64,000 bases of DNA from Cystobacter fuscus DSM 2262 (lineage in GTDB: Bacteria; Myxococcota; Myxococcia; Myxococcales; Myxococcaceae): the NCBI RefSeq assembly GCF_000335475.2, contig NZ_ANAH02000014.1, positions 1 to 64,000 of the forward strand. Reading direction: 5' to 3'. Below are positions 7,871 through 17,252 of this stretch, in pieces. A model generated the notes under the pieces. That model was not told the DNA's origin, searched no databases, and worked only from the letters and a program-made list of their open reading frames with translations. Both the position numbers and the translations under genes were made by a program. Each line of letters opens with the position of its first letter. Position 1 is the stretch's first letter.

Positions 7871-10800
7871 GTGGGCACCCTTCCAACCTCGCGCGAGAGC
7901 GCCGATGGGTGGAGTCCACCCGAGGCGTTCGACGAATACCGGCTGGTGCGCCTCTTGGGCCGTGGCACCACGGGACGCGTGTACCTCGCCCAGGACACGC
8001 TGCTCGAGCGGCCCGTGGCGGTGAAGTTCGTGCGCGCCCTGGGCCCCGGCGCCCTCAGCCGCTTCCTCGTGGAAGCCCGGGCCGCGGCGCGCGTCCAACA
8101 CCCCAACGTCGTCACCCTCTACCGGGTGGGACAGTTGGACAACCATCCCTTCCTCGTCTCCGAGTTCGTCCGGGGCTCCTCGCTGGAGCGGCTCCCCAAG
8201 CCGCTGCCCTGGGAGCAGGTGCTGGCGCTCGGGCGGGGTCTGGCCCGGGGGCTGGGAGCCGCGCACCGGCGGGGCGTGCTGCACCGCGACATCAAACCGG
8301 CCAACGCGCTGCTCACCGAGACGGGGGAGGTGAAGCTCCTGGACTTCGGGCTGGCCAAGCTGCTGGACGAGGGCCCAGCCCCGCGCGAGGACACGCCGCC
8401 GCCGCGTGAGCCGGGGGCGCTCGCCGCCCTGGAGCTGCCGCCCGAGGCCCTGGCGGGCTCGCTCGACGGGGTGGAGCTGCCATCCCTGCCCGAGGGCATG
8501 CTGGTGGGGACTCCTTATTACATGTCCCCGGAGGCCTGGGCGGGCATGGAGCTCACCGCGCGCAGCGACGTGTACTCGCTGGGCCTGGTGCTCTACGAGC
8601 TGTGCGCGGGCCAGGGCCCCTTCCGCCACGTGCCCCCGCGCGAGCTGGCGCTGGCGGTGTGCACCCAGGACGCCCGGCCCCTGCGCGAGGCCGTGCCGGG
8701 CGTGGACGCGGACTTCGCGGCCGTGGTGGACCGGTGCCTGCGGCTCGTGCCCGAGGAGCGCTTCGCCTCGGCCGTGTCGCTGCTGGACGCGCTGGGGCAG
8801 CTCGCGCGTGACGAGGCGGCGGACGCGCTGCCCGAGGGCAACCCCTACCGGGGCCTGCAACCCTTCGAGGCCGAGCACCGCGCGCTCTTCTTCGGCCGCC
8901 GACGCGAGCAGCGCGAGGTGCTCGAGCGGCTGCGCGCCGAGCCCTTCCTGCTCATCACCGGCGACTCCGGGGTGGGCAAGTCCTCGCTGTGCCTCGCGGG
9001 CGTGCTGCCGCGCCTGGGCGAGGGCGCGCTGGAGGATGGGCGGCGCTGGCGTGGGGTGCGGGTGATTCCGGGGCGGCATCCTCTCACCGCGCTCACCGTC
9101 GCCCTCGCTCCCGCGCTCGCCATGGGCGAGGAGGCCCTGGGCAACCTGCTGCGCGCGGACCCCACGGGCCTGGCGCGCCAACTGCGCGTGCGCTTGAGCT
9201 CGGACCAGGGGCTCGCCGTCTACGTGGATCAGCTCGAGGAACTGGTGACGCTCTCGGACGGTGGGGAGGCGGCGCGGGTGGGGCGCGCGCTCGGGGAGCT
9301 GGCCGAGGGCGTGCCCGGGGTGCGGCTGCTCGCCACGTGCCGCAGCGACTTCCTCACCCGGCTCACGGCGGTGCCGGGCCTGGGCGCGGCGGTGCCCGGG
9401 GCGCTCTACCTCCTGCGGGCGCTCGGCCCCGAGGAGAGCCACGAGGCGGTGGTGGGCCCCGCGCGCGCCAAGGGCGTGCACTTCGAGTCCGAGGCGCTGG
9501 TGGACGCGCTCGTGGCCTCCATCTCGGCCACGGAGGGCGGACTGCCGCTGTTGCAGTTCGCGCTCGCCGAGCTGTGGGAGGCGCGCGAGGGGAGCGTCAT
9601 CACCCAGGCGGCGCTCGACAGCCTGGGCGGGGTGGCCGGAGCGCTGGCCCGGCACGCGGACGCGGCCGTGGCGCGCCTGCTGCCGGATCAACGCGCGGTG
9701 GCGCGGGGCGTGCTCTTGCGCCTCATCACCCCGGAGGGCACCCGGGCGCGCAAGACGGACGGAGAGCTGGTGGGGGATGATCCCCGCCAGCGCGCGGTGC
9801 TCGAGGCGCTGGTGCGCGCGCGCCTGCTCGTGGCGCGCGAGGTGGACGGGGGCACGAGCTACGAGGTGGCCCACGAGGTGTTGCTCAGTGACTGGGGCAT
9901 GCTCGCGCGCTGGCTGGCCGAGGCGGCCGAGCGCCGCGAGGTGCAGGCACGCCTCCAGGCGGACTCCGCGCACTGGGAGCAGGTGGGCCACGCGCGCGAC
10001 TTGCTCTGGGGCTCGTGGCAGCTCGCCGAGGCGCGCCTGTTGGAGCCCGCGGAGCTCACCCGCCGCGAGCGCGCCTTCCTGGAGGCCTCGCGCCGCACGC
10101 TGGTGCGCAGCCGGCACCTGCGGCGGGCGCTCGCCGTGGGGTTCCTCCTCTCGCTGGTGCTCGTGTACGCGGGCCTGCAACTGCGCGAGGTGAGCGAGCG
10201 GAACGCGGTGGTGCGCGGCTGGCTGGACGAGGCCGCGAGCGCCCTGGAGGCCGCGCGGCACGAGCGCGACGTCTTCTCCGGCGCGCGGCGCGAGGCCTTC
10301 GAGCTCTATGACACCGGGGAGCGGGAGCGGGGTGACGCGGCGTGGGCGCGCTCGCTCCTGGCGGAGGCCGCGTTGCACCGCCGCCTGGACGAGGTGGGGG
10401 ACCAGTTGGAGCACGCGCTCGTGTTGGATCCATCGCGCGAGGACGTGCGCGAGGCCCTGGCGGACTTCCTCCTGGAGCGGGCCTTCCATGCCGAGCAGGC
10501 GCTGGAGGAGGGAGCGCTGCCGGCGCTGTTGCAGCGCTTGCGGCTGTACGACGCGCACGGGGAGCGCTGGCGGCACTGGACGGCGCCCGCGCGCGTGACG
10601 CTCACGCTGCCGGTGGAGGGGGCGGTGGTGGAGTTGCGGCCCGTGTCCCGGGACGTGGAGGGACGCGAGGTGCTCGGCGAGCCGGTGCCGGTGGAGCCGG
10701 GGCCGTGGGTGGAGCGGGAGATCACCCCGGGAGACTGGCGGCTGGTGGTGCGGGCGCGGGGCCACGAGCCGGTGATCCTCCCACTGCGGCTGGCGCGGGG

Positions 10801-11665
10801 AGAGCGCCGGCACCTGACGCCGAGGTTGTTGCCCGAGGCGAGCCTGCCCCGGGGGTTCCTCCATGTGCCGGCGGGGCGGGTGCTGTTCGGGAGCGCGGCG
10901 GACGCGAGCGTGCGCGGCTTCTTCAACGCCCTGCCGTTGCACCCCAAGCACACGGAGGACTTCCTCATCGCGCGGCACGAGACGACGTACGCGGAGTGGA
11001 TGGAGTATCTCGCCGCGCTGCCTCCGGGCGAGCGCGCGCGGCGCCTGCCGCACACGAGCACGGCCTACCATGGGCGGCTCGCGCTGGAGTGGGTGGGGGG
11101 CAGCTGGCGTCTGGACTTCCAGCCGGGGGGAGTGCCGTACCGGGTGCGTGCCGGACAACGGCTGCTCTACGCGAAGCGGGAGCGGCGGATGTCTCAGGAC
11201 TGGCTGCGCTTTCCCGTCACGGGCATTTCCTTCGAGGACGCGGAGGCGTACGTGGCGTGGCTGGGCCGGACGGGGCGGGTGCCGGGGGCGCGGTTGTGCA
11301 CGGAGCTGGAGTGGGAGCGCGCGGCCCGGGGCGAGGACGGACGCGAGTTCCCCCATGGGGACGCGCTCGCGCCGGACGATGCCAACGTGGACATGACGTA
11401 TGGCAAGGAGCCCGGGGGCTTTGGCCCCGACGAGGTGGGCTCGCACCCGGCGTCGCGCAGTCCCTTCGGGGTGGAGGACCTGGCGGGCAATGCCTTCGAG
11501 TGGACGCGCTCGGCGGTGGAGCCGGGGCGCGTGGTGGCGAGGGGCGGCGCGTACTACTTCGCCGCCGGCTCGGCGCGGGTGGCCAACCGCGAGCTGCCCG
11601 AGCGCACCCTGCGGGACATCACCGTGGGCCTGCGCGTGTGCGCCGACGTGCCCCCGGGCGGTTGA
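7871..11665 (+). CDS. Ser/Thr kinase fused to STAND ATPase and FGE-like domain
   Basis: 1264 aa, GTG start with GAGGA six bases upstream. Domain order: Ser/Thr kinase (about 18-320; GRGTTGRV, VAVKFV, HRDIKPAN, DFGLAK, SPEAW); novel-STAND-type NTPase beginning with NPYRGLQPF and Walker A GDSGVGKSS near residue 363; one membrane segment near 750 (ALAVGFLLSLVLVYAG); helical and beta linker; C-terminal FGE-sulfatase/EgtB-like domain (about 985-1260; TELEWERAARG, GNAFEWTRS, ARGGAYYF). The kinase probably signals in the cytosol. The FGE-like fold lies after the membrane segment, so it is probably a periplasmic ligand-binding module; I see no convincing catalytic cysteine pair. STAND proteins are conformational switches, so this reads as a ligand-gated kinase. 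Related fusions are known in myxobacteria; the ligand is unknown. Confidence 0.9.
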   Translation: MGTLPTSRESADGWSPPEAFDEYRLVRLLGRGTTGRVYLAQDTLLERPVAVKFVRALGPGALSRFLVEARAAARVQHPNVVTLYRVGQLDNHPFLVSEFVRGSSLERLPKPLPWEQVLALGRGLARGLGAAHRRGVLHRDIKPANALLTETGEVKLLDFGLAKLLDEGPAPREDTPPPREPGALAALELPPEALAGSLDGVELPSLPEGMLVGTPYYMSPEAWAGMELTARSDVYSLGLVLYELCAGQGPFRHVPPRELALAVCTQDARPLREAVPGVDADFAAVVDRCLRLVPEERFASAVSLLDALGQLARDEAADALPEGNPYRGLQPFEAEHRALFFGRRREQREVLERLRAEPFLLITGDSGVGKSSLCLAGVLPRLGEGALEDGRRWRGVRVIPGRHPLTALTVALAPALAMGEEALGNLLRADPTGLARQLRVRLSSDQGLAVYVDQLEELVTLSDGGEAARVGRALGELAEGVPGVRLLATCRSDFLTRLTAVPGLGAAVPGALYLLRALGPEESHEAVVGPARAKGVHFESEALVDALVASISATEGGLPLLQFALAELWEAREGSVITQAALDSLGGVAGALARHADAAVARLLPDQRAVARGVLLRLITPEGTRARKTDGELVGDDPRQRAVLEALVRARLLVAREVDGGTSYEVAHEVLLSDWGMLARWLAEAAERREVQARLQADSAHWEQVGHARDLLWGSWQLAEARLLEPAELTRRERAFLEASRRTLVRSRHLRRALAVGFLLSLVLVYAGLQLREVSERNAVVRGWLDEAASALEAARHERDVFSGARREAFELYDTGERERGDAAWARSLLAEAALHRRLDEVGDQLEHALVLDPSREDVREALADFLLERAFHAEQALEEGALPALLQRLRLYDAHGERWRHWTAPARVTLTLPVEGAVVELRPVSRDVEGREVLGEPVPVEPGPWVEREITPGDWRLVVRARGHEPVILPLRLARGERRHLTPRLLPEASLPRGFLHVPAGRVLFGSAADASVRGFFNALPLHPKHTEDFLIARHETTYAEWMEYLAALPPGERARRLPHTSTAYHGRLALEWVGGSWRLDFQPGGVPYRVRAGQRLLYAKRERRMSQDWLRFPVTGISFEDAEAYVAWLGRTGRVPGARLCTELEWERAARGEDGREFPHGDALAPDDANVDMTYGKEPGGFGPDEVGSHPASRSPFGVEDLAGNAFEWTRSAVEPGRVVARGGAYYFAAGSARVANRELPERTLRDITVGLRVCADVPPGG

Positions 11666-11766
11666 TGCGCTTGTTTCAGATCAGGCGCATGAGCTGACGT
11701 AGCCCAGTGAAGAGTGCCGCCGTCCAGGGGGCCCCCGCCCGGCTGGTATAAGAGCGGAGGTCCCCC

Positions 11767-13959
11767 ATGCTCCCCCCCACTCCCGTTCCTGCTCCCATCC
11801 CCGGCGCGCCTTCCTCCGAGCCCGAGCACACCGATCTCTCTCGGCTCTCCACGGTGCAACTGGGCGAGCAGCTGCGGGGGGAGGCGGCGGTTTCGCGTGT
11901 GGCGGCGCTCACCCTGCTCAGGCGGCTCGAGGCCGTCCACGCCGTCCTGACGGGTGTGGAGGACGCGGCGCTGGCCGCGCGCACGGCCGGGGTGCCGGAG
12001 TCCCGGGAGGAGGCGGGCGCGGAGCGTGAGCGCCTGCGCCCGCTGGCGCTGGAGGCGCTCACGCTCCACCCGGAGTTGCTCGCGCAGACGACCTCGACGT
12101 ATGTCCGCGACGGCTCCCCGCTCGCCGCGCTGCCCGCGGAGTCCCTGCCGGCCCTGGTGCCGGCAGTCCGCGCGCTCCTCGCGACGACGCAGGCGCTCGA
12201 GCCCATCCGCACCGTGCAGACGTTCCTGGCCCGGGCCGCGCCGCGCCAGGTGGTGGAGGCGGGGCTCGCCACGGATGCGCCCCCCCGCGTCCGCCGCGCG
12301 GTTCTCCAGGCGCTCTGCGGCTCGCGCGTGGACGGCGCCGTGGAGGTGCTCCGGCAGCTCTGCACGCGGCCGGAGCTGACGGCCTTGGACCGGGGCCTCC
12401 TCCTGGATCGGCTGGAGGCGCTCGGCGAGGACGTCTCCCTTCTGGACCGGGAGTGCACGCTTCCGCTCAAGGGCTGGGCGGAGCTCGCCCGGGTCGAGGG
12501 CGCGGACGTGGTGCCGAAGGACCTTCGCGGGCTCCCACTCGTCACCGCGCTCGCGCCGCTCGGGGATCTACCGGTGCGGTGGCTGCTCACGCAGGCCAGG
12601 GAGCTGGGGGAGGCGCGGCTGCCCCGCCCGTTCCGGCACCTGCTCGAGCGACACCTTCCTCCTCAGGCACTCCCCTCGCTCGGGCGGCACGCGCTGGAGA
12701 GCTGGCTCTCGGTGAAGGGCAAGACGGGCGCCGCCTGGATGCTCTCGCTGATCGCGGAGTACGGCGGGGACGAGGCGGTGACGACCCTCTGCCGCCAGAT
12801 TGACACGTGGCGCCGCCACCAGAAGCCCAAGGCCAACACCGCCATCCGCGCCCTCGGCAGGATGGGCACCGTCTTCGCCCTCTCGCAACTGGAGCGCATC
12901 GCCTCCGCGGGCGGGAGGTACACCGAGTCGCTCGTGCAGAACGCACGCGAGGGGCTCGCGGAGGCCGCGGCCGTGCGTGGCCTGACACCCGAGCAGCTGC
13001 GCGAGGAGCTGGTGCCGGACCTGGGCCTCACGCTGGAAGGCCTGGTGGCGGACCTGGGCCCCCGCCGGCTCCGGGTGAAGGTGCGGGCGGACCTCTCGCT
13101 GGAGGTGCACCACGAGGGCGGCAGGGTGACGCAGTCCTTCCCGGCCCTCCGCAAGGACGAGGACCCGGTGAAGCACGCGGAGGGAAAGCAGCGCTTCGAC
13201 GTGCTCCGCAAGAACCTCCAGCCGGTGCTGAAGGCGCAGCTCGCGCGGCTCGAGGAGGTGCTCTTCGTCCAGGACGACTACCCGCGGGAGCGCTGGCAGC
13301 GGCTCTTCCCGCGCCACCCGGTGCTGCGGCTCGCCATCCAGCCCGTGCTCTGGTCCCGGCTCACGCCCACGGGCGAGGTGGTGGGCTCGTTCCGCGTCGC
13401 GGAGGACGGGACGCTGGTGGACGCGCAGAACGCGGAGGTGCGCCTGCACCCCTCCGAGCGCGTTGGCCTCTGGCACCCGGTGCTGGAGGATGCGCGCACG
13501 CACGCGCTGTGGGGGGAGCACCTGGCGGACTACCGGCTCGTGCAGCCCTTCCGCCAGCTCCAGCGCGAGGCCCTCCGGCCCACCGACGCGGAGCGCGGGG
13601 CCACGGCCATTATCCGCTTCCAGGGCGTGTCCCTGTGGGCCAGCCGGCTGAGGAACACCCTGGAGCGGCTCGGGTGCAGGGCCCCGGTGGGGGAGAGCGG
13701 CATGCTCCACGAGCACGCGCGCGCCCTGCCGAACCACGGGGTGGCCTTCCGCGTGCTCCACTCCCCCATCCAGCGGCGGTTCGAGCTGGAAGAGCGGGTG
13801 GAACTGGGGCAACTCGAGTACACGCTCGAGCCGCAGTACCGGCAGCGCCACGGCCTCGCACAGGAGGGCCAGCCCACGCTCGGGGAACTGCCGCCGGTGC
13901 TGTGCGCGTGTCTACTCGAAGTGATGCGCTCGCTGGCGCTCCAGGCGGACACGCCCTGA
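11767..13959 (+). CDS. DUF4132 domain protein with HEAT-like repeats
   Basis: 730 aa, cytoplasmic. The N-terminal two thirds are Leu/Ala-rich helical repeats resembling HEAT units. The C-terminal third carries the DUF4132 (MolR-like) signature, including WGEHLADYRLVQPFRQLQRE near residue 580. Members are large proteins of unknown function, sometimes next to WGR or AAA proteins. GGAGGT five bases before ATG 11767 and an upstream TATAAG sequence (about 11750) support the start. A frameshifted OB-fold gene follows 10 bp after the stop, suggesting they were once co-transcribed. Confidence 0.75.
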   Translation: MLPPTPVPAPIPGAPSSEPEHTDLSRLSTVQLGEQLRGEAAVSRVAALTLLRRLEAVHAVLTGVEDAALAARTAGVPESREEAGAERERLRPLALEALTLHPELLAQTTSTYVRDGSPLAALPAESLPALVPAVRALLATTQALEPIRTVQTFLARAAPRQVVEAGLATDAPPRVRRAVLQALCGSRVDGAVEVLRQLCTRPELTALDRGLLLDRLEALGEDVSLLDRECTLPLKGWAELARVEGADVVPKDLRGLPLVTALAPLGDLPVRWLLTQARELGEARLPRPFRHLLERHLPPQALPSLGRHALESWLSVKGKTGAAWMLSLIAEYGGDEAVTTLCRQIDTWRRHQKPKANTAIRALGRMGTVFALSQLERIASAGGRYTESLVQNAREGLAEAAAVRGLTPEQLREELVPDLGLTLEGLVADLGPRRLRVKVRADLSLEVHHEGGRVTQSFPALRKDEDPVKHAEGKQRFDVLRKNLQPVLKAQLARLEEVLFVQDDYPRERWQRLFPRHPVLRLAIQPVLWSRLTPTGEVVGSFRVAEDGTLVDAQNAEVRLHPSERVGLWHPVLEDARTHALWGEHLADYRLVQPFRQLQREALRPTDAERGATAIIRFQGVSLWASRLRNTLERLGCRAPVGESGMLHEHARALPNHGVAFRVLHSPIQRRFELEERVELGQLEYTLEPQYRQRHGLAQEGQPTLGELPPVLCACLLEVMRSLALQADTP

Positions 13960-13969
13960 GACGGCGCAG

Positions 13970-14277
13970 GTGGAGCTCCGCACGCTCCTCGGGGAGTACC
14001 GCGACAACGAACTCCGCGAGGACAGCACCTTCAAGGGCACTTCATCCAGACGACCGGCACCATCACCTACATCAGGAAGGACATGCTCAACGACGCCTAC
14101 CTGGTGTTCAGCGACGGTGCCTCGTTCGAAGCCGTCCGGGTGCAGTGCGCCCTCGGGAAAGTCCAGGCGGCGAAGGCGGCCTCTCTCTCCAAGGGCGCGC
14201 GCGTCACCATCCGCGGCCGCGTCGCGGGCCTGATGATGGATGTCCTCGTACGCGACTGCGAACTCGTCGGCCAGTAG
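13970..14277 (+). pseudogene. Frameshifted tRNA_anti-like OB-fold protein
   Basis: Two frames together give one recognisable protein. The first frame reads from GTG 13970 (LLGEYRDNELREDSTFKG); the second continues HFIQTTGTITYIRKDMLNDA to the TAG at 14277. The joined product matches the pattern of tRNA_anti-like OB-fold proteins: EY-NE near the start, TGTI, then VRC-like and KGARVTIRGRV, ending VRDCELV. One base appears to be missing near 14036-14040 (after codon GGC). It could be a real inactivating deletion or a sequencing error. The 5' end may also be cut, since these proteins often have an N-terminal signal or membrane region. Confidence 0.6.
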
Positions 14278-14315
14278 CGCCCATGTGCGGGCGCGGCCTC
14301 AACGCGTGGCGGCGC

Positions 14316-14843
14316 TCACGGCCAGCGCCAGACGGCGCTCACCGGCACGTTTCGGCTGAGGATGAAGGCCCCCGGCTTGGAGCCCTCCTCTCCGGCGATG
14401 CGTCCATCCCGGTCGCCTAGCACGATGCACACCGGGTACTTCCGGCCATCCGGCAGCACGGCCTGGGTGTAGCGGCCCATGACGGCTGGCCGCTTCTCTT
14501 CCCCCCACACCTCGTCGATGCTGGGGCCCGTCCAGAGCTGGCCGTGGAGCAGCGTCCCCTCCGGCAGGTTGCTGTCGTCTCCCCGGGTAATGCGGCTGAT
14601 GACGGGGCCGTCCTGGTAGACGCCTGCCTCACCGAATTCACCGGGCTGGTTGATGTCGATGATCGCCTCCAGTCGACTGCCCGTCCGGAGCTCCAACGCC
14701 TCCATCGCCTCGGTGGCCTCCTGGGGGCAGTCCGCGGACTCCGGAGGCTTCACCTGCACAGCGGGGCACCCCAGTCCGGCGGTGGCGCACAACCAAGCGG
14801 CGAGGAGACTCGAGGAAGAGGAACGGGGAGAGGTGGTGGACAT
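14316..14843 (-). CDS. Possible internally started lipoprotein within the kinase frame
   Basis: Alternative product (175 aa) of the same frame starting at ATG 14843: Ser-rich n-region, hydrophobic LLAAWLCATAGLG and lipobox Cys, then a domain with LPEGTLLHGQLW and QAVLPDGRKYPVCIVLGDR. From memory, similar short secreted proteins follow DUF2381/kinase genes in other myxobacteria as separate genes, which supports independent translation here. It overlaps the kinase entry completely; both products may be made. Confidence 0.45.
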   Translation of the reverse strand: MSTTSPRSSSSSLLAAWLCATAGLGCPAVQVKPPESADCPQEATEAMEALELRTGSRLEAIIDINQPGEFGEAGVYQDGPVISRITRGDDSNLPEGTLLHGQLWTGPSIDEVWGEEKRPAVMGRYTQAVLPDGRKYPVCIVLGDRDGRIAGEEGSKPGAFILSRNVPVSAVWRWP

Positions 14844-16187
14844 GGGGGGACTTCCTTTCGCGGAGCGGCCAAGCCCGGGCGGCAGCGCCGCGGGCGGGGG
14901 CGCGAGTGTGGCGAGCACCAACCCCAAGGCAAGGCCGAGCACGCTCAGGCCCACCATTCCGAAGAGGAGCCGGGACCCCCAGGCGCGGCGCGGAGGGTCG
15001 GCAGCGGCGGGAGGCTCCTGCTGTGCCGGCTCCTCAGGTGAAGGTGGGGGCGCGCCCTGAGCCGCGCTCGCGGCTTGCGGCTGCGGCCCTTTGTCCTCGC
15101 CAGGCGGCTGTACCTCTTGAGGCCCCTCGGGCTCCGGCTCCGGCCACCCCGGTGAAGGCACCCTTTCTTCTTCCTCCTGGGGTGGTGGATCCTCCAGGCC
15201 CTCCTCGGCGGGAAAGAGCGGCACCTTCCAGGCGGGGGACGAGCTCCCCTTCTCGGCGGCCTCCTCCAACGCCTGGAGCAGCGCCTGGGTGCTGGGGTAG
15301 CGGTCCTCGGGCCGCTTCTCCAACAGCTTCATGGCGATGTCGCTCAAGGCGCGCGGTGCCAGGGGGTTGAGGAGGTGGGGGGCCATGGGAGGGACGGTGG
15401 CGATGGCCGCTACCAACTCCTTGTCCGGCAGCTCCGGGTTGAAGGGGTGCAGGTCCGTGAGGGCCTGGTAGAGCAACACTCCCAGCGCATACAGGTCCGC
15501 GCTCGCACCGCCCTGGAAGGGCTGGCCCCGCTTCCACGCCTCGGTGCGCGCGTAGGCGAGCAGCTCCGGCGGAAGCAGGTGCAGCACGCCCTCGGGCAGG
15601 CCCATGGTTTGAGTGAGGGCACCGGGCAGGCGCGCGGTGCCGAAGTCGATGAGGAAGGGGCGGCCGTCCGCGCGGCGGATGAGGATGTTCTCCGCCTTCA
15701 AGTCCCGGTGGTAGACGCCGCGCGCGTGCAGCGCGCCCACGGTGCGCACCACATCACTGAAGGTGCGCACCAACCGGAGGGCGTGCGGGGGCGTACGCCA
15801 ACGCCACTCGTGCCAGGTGTCCCCGTCCACGTAGTCGGTGACGAGGAAGGGGTAGCCCGTGCTGGGGCTGGGCCAGAAGTCCACCCCGTACACGCGCAGC
15901 AGGTTGGGGTGGGAGGAATAGGTGAAGAGGGCCGCGGCCTCGCGCGCCAGCCGACGGTAAGTGTTCTTCTCCTCCACGTACGCCTCTTCCGGGTACTTGT
16001 CCTCGAAGAGGTGCGCCCGGGAATCGGAGAGGGGACGCAGCGCCACCTTCATGGAGTAGGGCTGGCCGTCGCGCTCCACCTTGAAGACGCGCGAGGAGCC
16101 GCCGCGGCCCAGCACCTGGGTGATGAGCCAGGGCCCCACCATGTCGCCGGGCTTGAGCTGGTCCGGGTGCAGGGCATGCGTCGTCAT
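14316..16187 (-). CDS. Ser/Thr kinase running in frame into a lipoprotein domain
   Basis: 623 aa. Kinase domain at about 20-310 (GRGGSSRV, lysine in SMKVAL, HRDLKAEN, IDFGTAR), a Pro/Glu-rich linker, and a membrane segment near 425 (LLFGMVGLSVLGLALGLVLA). After it comes MSTTSPRSSSSSLLAAWLC, then a lipobox-like AGLGC and a 150-residue beta-rich domain. That last part has its own signal peptide, Met and Shine-Dalgarno, so it looks like a separate lipoprotein gene joined in frame to the kinase. ATG 16187 has GGAG eight bases upstream. It follows the DUF2381 gene by 12 bp, a pairing typical of myxobacteria, and the two probably form an operon. Confidence 0.85.
   Translation of the reverse strand: MTTHALHPDQLKPGDMVGPWLITQVLGRGGSSRVFKVERDGQPYSMKVALRPLSDSRAHLFEDKYPEEAYVEEKNTYRRLAREAAALFTYSSHPNLLRVYGVDFWPSPSTGYPFLVTDYVDGDTWHEWRWRTPPHALRLVRTFSDVVRTVGALHARGVYHRDLKAENILIRRADGRPFLIDFGTARLPGALTQTMGLPEGVLHLLPPELLAYARTEAWKRGQPFQGGASADLYALGVLLYQALTDLHPFNPELPDKELVAAIATVPPMAPHLLNPLAPRALSDIAMKLLEKRPEDRYPSTQALLQALEEAAEKGSSSPAWKVPLFPAEEGLEDPPPQEEEERVPSPGWPEPEPEGPQEVQPPGEDKGPQPQAASAAQGAPPPSPEEPAQQEPPAAADPPRRAWGSRLLFGMVGLSVLGLALGLVLATLAPPPAALPPGLGRSAKGSPPMSTTSPRSSSSSLLAAWLCATAGLGCPAVQVKPPESADCPQEATEAMEALELRTGSRLEAIIDINQPGEFGEAGVYQDGPVISRITRGDDSNLPEGTLLHGQLWTGPSIDEVWGEEKRPAVMGRYTQAVLPDGRKYPVCIVLGDRDGRIAGEEGSKPGAFILSRNVPVSAVWRWP
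14851..14858 (-). promoter_or_regulatory. Internal ribosome binding site AAAGGAAG
   Basis: A strong Shine-Dalgarno sequence on the minus strand, seven bases before ATG 14843 inside the kinase reading frame. It supports separate initiation of the lipoprotein domain. Confidence 0.5.
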
Positions 16188-16199
16188 GCGTCGTCGCTC

Positions 16200-17144
16200 C
16201 TACAGCTTGACGTTGGGAATGGAGAGGTGCCGGTGGCCGCTCTTGTCTGTGAGTTCCAAGCGGAGAACGTCCTCCGCTCTCCAGAGGTGCGCCTCTGTCT
16301 CCACCGCCACGAGGCCCTCCTCGCCGGGAGCGAGCTGCACTTTGTCCATGGCCATGGAGAGCCCCTTCACCGAGGTGCCGTCCTTTCGGGTGAGGAGCGC
16401 GGTGCCGGGCACCCAGGGTAGTTGGCCTGGCAGGTTGCGCACGCGGACGACGGCGAGCGCCCAGCGGTCGGCGCGGTACGCCTCTCCTCCTAAGTACTTC
16501 AGGCCATTCTGGGGGCTTGTCGTCCCACCCTCGAGGCGTCGGGCCCGTACACCTTCCACGTCGAGCTGCCCCGAGAAAATGAGTCCAGCGTGCCCGCTCG
16601 CCCCACACTGGGCCTTCAGCGCCGCGAGCTCCGCCTCCTTCTCCACCAGCTTGGCCTCCAGCGCCTCGAGCGTACGCGGGCGGCGCACCACCTCCACCTC
16701 CTTGTCCACCACCCCCGGTCGTGTCACCAGCGCGAGCGTGGCCCGGGCTGGGGAGGCGCCGTCCCGGTAGCGCACGCGCACCACCAGCTTCTCCTCGGCG
16801 CCCAAGTCCACCGAGGGCTCCAGGCCGATGAGGGTGTCTCCTGCCTCCACCCACTTGAAGCGGACGGGGCGTCCCTCCACCTCCACCGCAGCCCTGTCCA
16901 CGGGCATGTCGAAGCGCAGGTACGTGGCGATGCCGGCGGCCACGCGCACCTCTGGCACCGGCTCCTCGGGGTTGCTGGGCAGGGTGACACGCCGCTCCTG
17001 GCGCTCGCGGGTGGGGGGCTGGGGCTGAGCTGCCGCCGCGGCGCCCATCCAGAGGAGCGCAAGCGGTAGCCACGGGAGAAGTCGGGCCAGGGTGGATACC
17101 TCCAAGGTCCACCGTAGCAGACGTACGTCGCTAGCGACGCCCAC
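16200..17144 (-). CDS. DUF2381 family secreted protein
   Basis: 314 aa as drawn from GTG 17144. It has a signal peptide (LLPWLPLALLWMGAAAAAQ) and an all-beta fold with FDMPVDRAAVEV and a short Glu/Ala coiled segment (LEAKLVEKEAELAALKAQ) in the middle. This matches the Myxococcus-specific DUF2381 paralogous family, usually encoded just before a Ser/Thr kinase, as here. Function is unknown; a periplasmic partner of the kinase is plausible. The start is uncertain: the signal peptide begins near residue 19, and a TTG at 17105 or the CTG at 17090 (GGAGG nine bases upstream) would give a more compact protein. Confidence 0.8.
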   Translation of the reverse strand: MGVASDVRLLRWTLEVSTLARLLPWLPLALLWMGAAAAAQPQPPTRERQERRVTLPSNPEEPVPEVRVAAGIATYLRFDMPVDRAAVEVEGRPVRFKWVEAGDTLIGLEPSVDLGAEEKLVVRVRYRDGASPARATLALVTRPGVVDKEVEVVRRPRTLEALEAKLVEKEAELAALKAQCGASGHAGLIFSGQLDVEGVRARRLEGGTTSPQNGLKYLGGEAYRADRWALAVVRVRNLPGQLPWVPGTALLTRKDGTSVKGLSMAMDKVQLAPGEEGLVAVETEAHLWRAEDVLRLELTDKSGHRHLSIPNVKL

Positions 17145-17252
17145 TTCGACATGTGGGTCAAAGTGGCCCGGCGGATTGACCCCCTACACCCGAAGGGAAT
17201 TCTGAGACTCACCCCCTCCCAAGAGAAGCCCAGCACCAATCGCCGTGGTGGA

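Noticed and set aside
7205..11446. 1413-codon open frame on the - strand
   Set aside because: Opposite the kinase-STAND-FGE gene, with no domain motifs; a shadow.
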